A DNA stretch of 64,000 nucleotides from Bacillus zhangzhouensis (GTDB lineage Bacteria > Bacillota > Bacilli > Bacillales > Bacillaceae). Shown one piece after another: positions 60,365 through 64,000 of the stretch (the first letter of the stretch is position 1; each line of letters starts with the position of its first letter). The notes under the pieces were generated by a model. It was not told where the DNA came from. It saw only the letters and a list, made by a program, of their open reading frames with translations, and made no database searches. The position numbers and the translations under genes are program-made. The stretch covers positions 2,717,528 to 2,781,527 of the forward strand of contig CP099514.1 in assembly GCA_025809375.1 (NCBI GenBank), read 5' to 3'.

Positions 60365-60458
60365 ATACTCGGATAGATGTTGTGTGTTGCAACAAGATCA
60401 TTTTTTACTTGCTTACCCTAGCTTTATTAGAAGAGAACGATTAATCCGATTAAACATA

Positions 60459-60489
60459 CAAAAACCCCTCATCAAATGAAGAGGGGTTC
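60459..60489 (-). terminator. Terminator downstream of tRNA-Arg
   Basis: AACCCCTC (60464-60471) and GAGGGGTT (60481-60488) form a stem, followed on the minus strand by TTTTTGT. Confidence 0.75.
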
Positions 60490-60525
60490 ATGAAAGACCT
60501 TTATCATCGCAAACAAGGTCAAGTA

Positions 60526-60601
60526 CGCGCTCGGAGGGATTCGAACCCCCGGCAGACGTGGTACCGGAAACCACCGCTCTATCCAACTGAGCTACGAGCG
60601 C
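60526..60601 (-). tRNA. tRNA-Arg (anticodon CCG)
   Basis: The minus strand starts GCGCTCG, which pairs with the 3' CGAGCGC. The D arm (GCTC...GAGC), anticodon stem GTGGT/ACCAC with loop TTCCGGT, and the T arm around GTTCGAAT are visible. Anticodon CCG reads CGG (Arg). CCA is not encoded; the genome reads TAC after the discriminator. It lies between an AT-rich patch and clpP. Confidence 0.95.
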
Positions 60602-60722
60602 ACGATATGTTTTTTGAACGTCAGCATATTAAATTATAAGGGAAATGCTGCAAGAAAGCAATGATTAATCATTCGTCATGATAATGTATTTTCTTACTTT
60701 GGATATATACACTAATATGATG

Positions 60723-60749
60723 GTTTGAAGTGGAATGATTTTGGGGAAA
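60723..60749 (+). promoter_or_regulatory. clpP: Candidate SigB promoter of clpP
   Basis: GTTTGA (60723-60728) and GGGAAA (60744-60749) are 15 bp apart, which fits the general-stress SigB consensus. In B. subtilis clpP has a SigB promoter as well as a SigA promoter. Confidence 0.6.
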
Positions 60750-60785
60750 ATGGATAGGGGTATTTGAATGTAGGTCAGCGTTTTG

Positions 60786-60815
60786 TTTGACCTTTATTGA
60801 CCAAAAATGTATCAT
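60786..60815 (+). promoter_or_regulatory. clpP: CtsR operator and SigA promoter of clpP
   Basis: TTTGACCTTTATTGACC (60786-60802) is the complement of the CtsR heptad repeat RGTCAAA-NAN-RGTCAAA with one mismatch. It overlaps a promoter, TTGACC (60787-60792) and TATCAT (60810-60815), with 17-bp spacing. CtsR would block initiation until heat or stress. Confidence 0.86.
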
Positions 60816-60854
60816 TGAATTACATACTTACCTAAAAGGTGAAGGAGGAACATT

Positions 60855-61451
60855 ATGAATTTAATACCTACAGTCATTGAGCAAACAAATCGTGGGGAAA
60901 GAGCTTACGACATTTATTCTCGTCTTTTAAAAGACCGTATTATCATGCTTGGTTCTGCGATCGATGACAATGTTGCCAACTCCATCGTGTCACAGCTGCT
61001 TTTCTTAGAAGCTGAAGATCCAGAAAAAGATATTTCTATCTACATTAACAGCCCTGGTGGTTCAATTACAGCTGGTATGGCCATTTACGATACGATGCAA
61101 TTTATTAAACCAAAGGTATCAACTATTTGTATTGGTATGGCTGCATCTATGGGTGCGTTCCTGCTTGCTGCTGGTGAAAAAGGTAAGCGTTATGCTCTTC
61201 CAAACAGTGAAGTCATGATTCACCAACCACTAGGCGGTGCCCAAGGCCAAGCAACAGAAATTGAAATTGCGGCAAAACGAATCCTTTCTTTACGCGATAA
61301 ACTGAACCAAGTACTTGCTGAACGTACTGGTCAGCCAATTGAAGTCATTGAGCGCGATACAGATCGTGACAACTTCAAAACAGCGGATGAAGCACTTCAA
61401 TACGGACTCATTGACAAAGTCTTGACCCGTAATACAGAAGACCAAAAATAA
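60855..61451 (+). CDS. clpP: ATP-dependent Clp protease proteolytic subunit
   Basis: This 198-residue serine peptidase forms the 14-mer core of ClpXP and ClpCP. The catalytic residues are Ser98 (GMAASMGAF) and His123 (MIHQP), with Asp in the ERDTDRDNF region. It degrades stress-damaged proteins and those tagged by tmRNA, which is encoded in this window too. AAGGTGAAGGAGGAACATT precedes the ATG. The upstream region has both CtsR/SigA and SigB-type elements. A strong terminator follows. Confidence 0.99.
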   Translation: MNLIPTVIEQTNRGERAYDIYSRLLKDRIIMLGSAIDDNVANSIVSQLLFLEAEDPEKDISIYINSPGGSITAGMAIYDTMQFIKPKVSTICIGMAASMGAFLLAAGEKGKRYALPNSEVMIHQPLGGAQGQATEIEIAAKRILSLRDKLNQVLAERTGQPIEVIERDTDRDNFKTADEALQYGLIDKVLTRNTEDQK

Positions 61452-61460
61452 TCACAACAC

Positions 61461-61493
61461 AAACCGTCTGCTCCTTGAACAGACGGTTTTTTG
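61461..61493 (+). terminator. Terminator of clpP
   Basis: AACCGTCTG (61462-61470) and CAGACGGTT (61480-61488) form a stem followed by TTTTTTG. Confidence 0.9.
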
Positions 61494-61508
61494 TGATTGA
61501 AAATACTT

Positions 61509-62087
61509 TTAAGACAGCTCCGTCCATTTCTGCTGAAGAGACGGTGTTTGATAAGTAGCCATCTGCGTGATTAATTCCTCCGGTTCGCTCGAAGCCTGTA
61601 ACAATTGAAGGTGTGATTCATTCGAAAAACCTTCCTGTACACTAAATTTCACCATGTCCATGAGCGGATTGAAGTAGTCATTCACTTGATACAATCCAAT
61701 CGGCTTTTGATGGATGCCGATTTGTGCCCAGCACAGCACCTCAAATAATTCTTCATATGTACCAAAGCCACCTGGCATCGCAATAAACCCATCGGCCAGC
61801 TCGCTCATTTTCGCTTTTCGTTCATGCATGCCTGTTACCTCAATTAACTCTGTCAGCTCTTGATGCACGACTTCTCCTCTAAAAAGCCCCTTAGGCATGA
61901 CCCCGATCACTTGTCCGCCATGTCTTATGACCTCATCGGCAATCGCGCCCATTAACCCTATACGCGATCCGCCGTAAACAAGACAAATGCCCTGCTTGGC
62001 CATATAAGCACCCAGCTCTACAGCCTTTTGTTTGTAAACATCATTTACACCTGGATTCGAACCAGCAAACACACAAAGCGTTTTCAT
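61509..62087 (-). CDS. yvdD: LOG-family protein YvdD (cytokinin riboside phosphorylase-like)
   Basis: This 192-residue LOG protein (TIGR00730) has the GGSRIGLMG nucleotide loop and the PGGFGTYEE catalytic motif with Arg and Glu. Members hydrolyse AMP-type nucleotides, releasing the base (in plants, active cytokinins). The role in Bacillus is unclear. ATG 62087 follows GGAGCTGTTTTG; an upstream 13-residue extension lacks support. B. subtilis YvdD is about the same length and also lies next to yvdC and clpP. Confidence 0.93.
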   Translation of the reverse strand: MKTLCVFAGSNPGVNDVYKQKAVELGAYMAKQGICLVYGGSRIGLMGAIADEVIRHGGQVIGVMPKGLFRGEVVHQELTELIEVTGMHERKAKMSELADGFIAMPGGFGTYEELFEVLCWAQIGIHQKPIGLYQVNDYFNPLMDMVKFSVQEGFSNESHLQLLQASSEPEELITQMATYQTPSLQQKWTELS

Positions 62088-62224
62088 CAAAACAGCTCCA
62101 TCTCTCTCTATGATTTCTTCACCCACTCATTCTACTATAATGATTTGTAAAGCAACAGCCGTTTCTTCTATATATAGTGTAAAATCAAAAGAGTGAACAC
62201 CATATAAGGAGCTGTATAGAAAGA

Positions 62225-62566
62225 ATGCAAACAACTGAGATGGAGAAGTGGATCAAGGATTTTTATCAAACGAGAAATTGGACAGAATACGGACCGTTTA
62301 TCCGGTTAGGCTTCTTAATGGAAGAAACGGGAGAACTCGCTCGTGCTGTTAGAGCAATAGAAATCGGACGAGACCGGCCTGATGAGCAGAGACAGGAATT
62401 ATCTGAGCTGAAGGAAGAACTCATTGAAGAAATGGGAGATGTTTTAGCAAATCTCCTCATTTTAGCAGATCAATATGATGTCACAGTAGAAGAGGTCTTC
62501 AGCGCTCATCAACAAAAACTCACAAAGCGCTTTTCTGGAGAAAAAGAACCAGTAAAAAACACGTGA
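62225..62566 (+). CDS. yvdC: MazG-like nucleotide pyrophosphohydrolase YvdC
   Basis: This 113-residue all-alpha NTP-PPase has EETGELARA and the second metal motif ELIEEMGDVLANLL, giving the ExxE...ExxD ligand set. It probably hydrolyses noncanonical NTPs. It is divergent from yvdD, as in B. subtilis. AAGGAG lies 14 nt before the ATG, so translation initiation may be modest. The stop codon falls inside the bidirectional terminator. Confidence 0.93.
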   Translation: MQTTEMEKWIKDFYQTRNWTEYGPFIRLGFLMEETGELARAVRAIEIGRDRPDEQRQELSELKEELIEEMGDVLANLLILADQYDVTVEEVFSAHQQKLTKRFSGEKEPVKNT

Positions 62567-62588
62567 CCAAGCTGTCACGTGTTTTTTA
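62554..62588. terminator. Bidirectional terminator between yvdC and SulP gene
   Basis: ACACGTGAC (62559-62567) and GTCACGTGT (62574-62582) pair, with six-T runs on both strands. It serves the convergent yvdC and SulP transcripts. Confidence 0.9.
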
Positions 62589-62592
62589 TGCC

Positions 62593-64000
62593 TTAAAGAT
62601 GCTGTGGTGAGATGTCATCCGTTCGTTCAAAGAAATGCTGCTTTCCGATATGATGGAATAGACCTGTTCGATGCAAAAGCTCCATAGGCTGTGATTGAAG
62701 CCCAACGATCATCAGCTTTCCATTATGATGCTTTAATCGATTGCAGATATTCATTAGAACCGCTTCTGCCGATGTGTCCATATAATTGACTTTATTCATA
62801 AGCAGAATGAGCGTTTTCGGTTTTGTTTGAACATGGTCCAAAATCGAACTTTCCAATGAATCTGTTGTTCCGAAAAAGAGCGGTCCTTCAATGGAATACA
62901 TACTGATCCCTTTCTCGTCTGTTTGTTTTTCTAAAGCAACTGCTGTTTCTATTTGAGGAACAGCAACATTTGTATGAATATTGGTCGTCTGGCTCATTTT
63001 TCTGATAAAAGCGATAAATGCTAAAATGAGACCAGAGGTGACACCAATAATCAAATCACCGATCACTGTGAGCAGGAAGGTCACGACAAGTACAAGTGAA
63101 TCAGCATTTTTCACTTTCACAATATTGATAAACTCTTTTCTCTCACTCATATTCCAAGCAACAAACATTAAAATCGGAGCCATTGCAGCAAGTGGAATCA
63201 TAGACGCATATGGCCCAAATACCATTAAGATCAGCAAGACGACAACGCCATGCACGATACCAGAAATCGGACTTGCCCCGCCATTTTTAATGTTCGTGGC
63301 CGTTCGGGCAATAGCTCCCGTCGCTGGAATTCCTCCGAAAAGCGGTGCCACCATATTGGCAATTCCTTGCCCAACAAGCTCCTTATTGCTGTCATGCTTA
63401 GAGCCTTTCATATGATCAGCGACCATTGCGGACAAAATCGATTCTACGCCGCCTAAAAGTGCAATGATAATTGCTGGAGGCAAAAGGTATATCATTTTTT
63501 CAATCGTCAATTCAGGGAAAGCGAAGGTTGGCAGCTGACGAGGGATTTCACCATATGCAGAGCCAATCGTATCAACTTGTCCTTGAAAAAAGAAAACGGC
63601 TAGAAACGTAGAAACCAATAGACCTAATAGAGCACCAGGTATTTTGGGAATGTATTTTTGTGCCGCCAAAATCACGATGAGCCCGATGACGGCTGTGATG
63701 ATGGCGAGACTGTTTGCGGTACTAAGATGGTCCACGATTTCTCTCATATTGAGGAAAAAACTTTCATGTTTTTCAACACCCTTTAATCCGAGGAAGTTGG
63801 CAATCTGTCCTGAAAAAATAATGACTGCAATGCCAGCAGTAAAACCGATGATAACCGGACGAGGAATAAATTTCATGAGCTTTCCTAGTTTGAATATTCC
63901 GAATAACACAAGCATACAGCCTGCCATAAAACCGGCAATGAACAAGTTTTCAATACCGTACTGGCTGACGATTCCGAATAAAATTGGAACAAATGCCCCG
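62593..64000 (-). CDS. yvdB: SulP-family anion transporter YvdB (5' end outside window)
   Basis: At least 468 residues are present, and the frame continues past the right edge. There is no stop between 63945 and 64000, so the TTG at 63945 is not the real start. Multiple transmembrane helices of the SulP/SLC26 fold are followed by a C-terminal STAS domain (about the last 110 residues, with LMNKVNYMDTSAEAVLMNI). SulP proteins carry sulfate, bicarbonate or other anions, and the substrate here is not known. B. subtilis YvdB, in the same place, has about 517 residues, so roughly 50 are missing. Confidence 0.93.
   Translation of the reverse strand, partial: GAFVPILFGIVSQYGIENLFIAGFMAGCMLVLFGIFKLGKLMKFIPRPVIIGFTAGIAVIIFSGQIANFLGLKGVEKHESFFLNMREIVDHLSTANSLAIITAVIGLIVILAAQKYIPKIPGALLGLLVSTFLAVFFFQGQVDTIGSAYGEIPRQLPTFAFPELTIEKMIYLLPPAIIIALLGGVESILSAMVADHMKGSKHDSNKELVGQGIANMVAPLFGGIPATGAIARTATNIKNGGASPISGIVHGVVVLLILMVFGPYASMIPLAAMAPILMFVAWNMSERKEFINIVKVKNADSLVLVVTFLLTVIGDLIIGVTSGLILAFIAFIRKMSQTTNIHTNVAVPQIETAVALEKQTDEKGISMYSIEGPLFFGTTDSLESSILDHVQTKPKTLILLMNKVNYMDTSAEAVLMNICNRLKHHNGKLMIVGLQSQPMELLHRTGLFHHIGKQHFFERTDDISPQHL

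Overview
The window reads as a stretch of chromosome from a Bacillus of the B. pumilus / B. safensis / B. altitudinis group. Gene order follows the B. subtilis interval from copA (yvgX) to yvdB: copper genes, ssrA-smpB-rnr, secG, an opuC-type osmoprotectant operon, the cggR-gapA-pgk-tpiA-gpmI-eno glycolytic operon, sigL, the eps biofilm operon with slrR, then clpP-yvdD-yvdC-yvdB. The tmRNA tag and many proteins are close to, but clearly different from, those of B. subtilis. The species call rests on recall of gene order and protein sequences, not on a search. Both ends cut a gene: copA on the left, a SulP transporter on the right.

Layout. 1-2.5 kb: copper efflux (copA, copZ, csoR) with two CsoR operators, and a YybP-like lipoprotein under a yybP-ykoY (Mn2+) riboswitch. 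2.5-7.8 kb: a decayed phage-type integrase abutting the tmRNA 3' end, then smpB, rnr, esterase and secG. 7.9-10 kb: small regulators (Abh-like, XRE, two tandem RghR-like repressors, CatR). 10-14.3 kb: opuCABCD and its divergent GbsR/OpcR-type repressor. 14.3-15.8 kb: yvbG, a broken small gene, yvbK. 15.8-18.9 kb: an unassigned five-gene cluster (small membrane peptide, ABC ATPase, ABC permease, M50-like protease, small membrane protein), the best candidate here for an undescribed peptide export or immunity system. 19-26.4 kb: glycolysis operon with CggR operator. 26.6-32.5 kb: arginine/ornithine catabolism (rocE, rocD, rocR) with a -24/-12 promoter, beside the gene for its sigma factor, sigL. 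32.6-47.6 kb: yvfG, an ABC ATPase fragment, the eps operon (no epsJ or epsO seen) with the EAR antitermination RNA, and slrR. 47.7-51.2 kb: orphan holin and a Fur-boxed siderophore transporter lacking its ATPase. 51.3-52.7 kb: a PdaC-like deacetylase. 53-58.1 kb: a NikABCDE-type importer preceded by nested Zur-box palindromes. 58.1-60.4 kb: a YjiC-type glycosyltransferase and an AT-rich patch with a toxin-like secreted protein whose signal peptide looks broken, plus a small membrane protein. 60.5-64 kb: tRNA-Arg, clpP, yvdD, yvdC, SulP.

Several functions are wired together locally. RocR and SigL sit next to the promoter that needs both. CsoR flanks its two operators. CggR leads its own operon. 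SlrR is divergent from eps with SinR-type boxes between them. Metal control recurs with four different sensors: Cu (CsoR), Mn (riboswitch), Fe (Fur box) and probably Zn (Zur box). Start codons were chosen by Shine-Dalgarno spacing and by recalled B. subtilis protein lengths, so many differ from the longest open frame.
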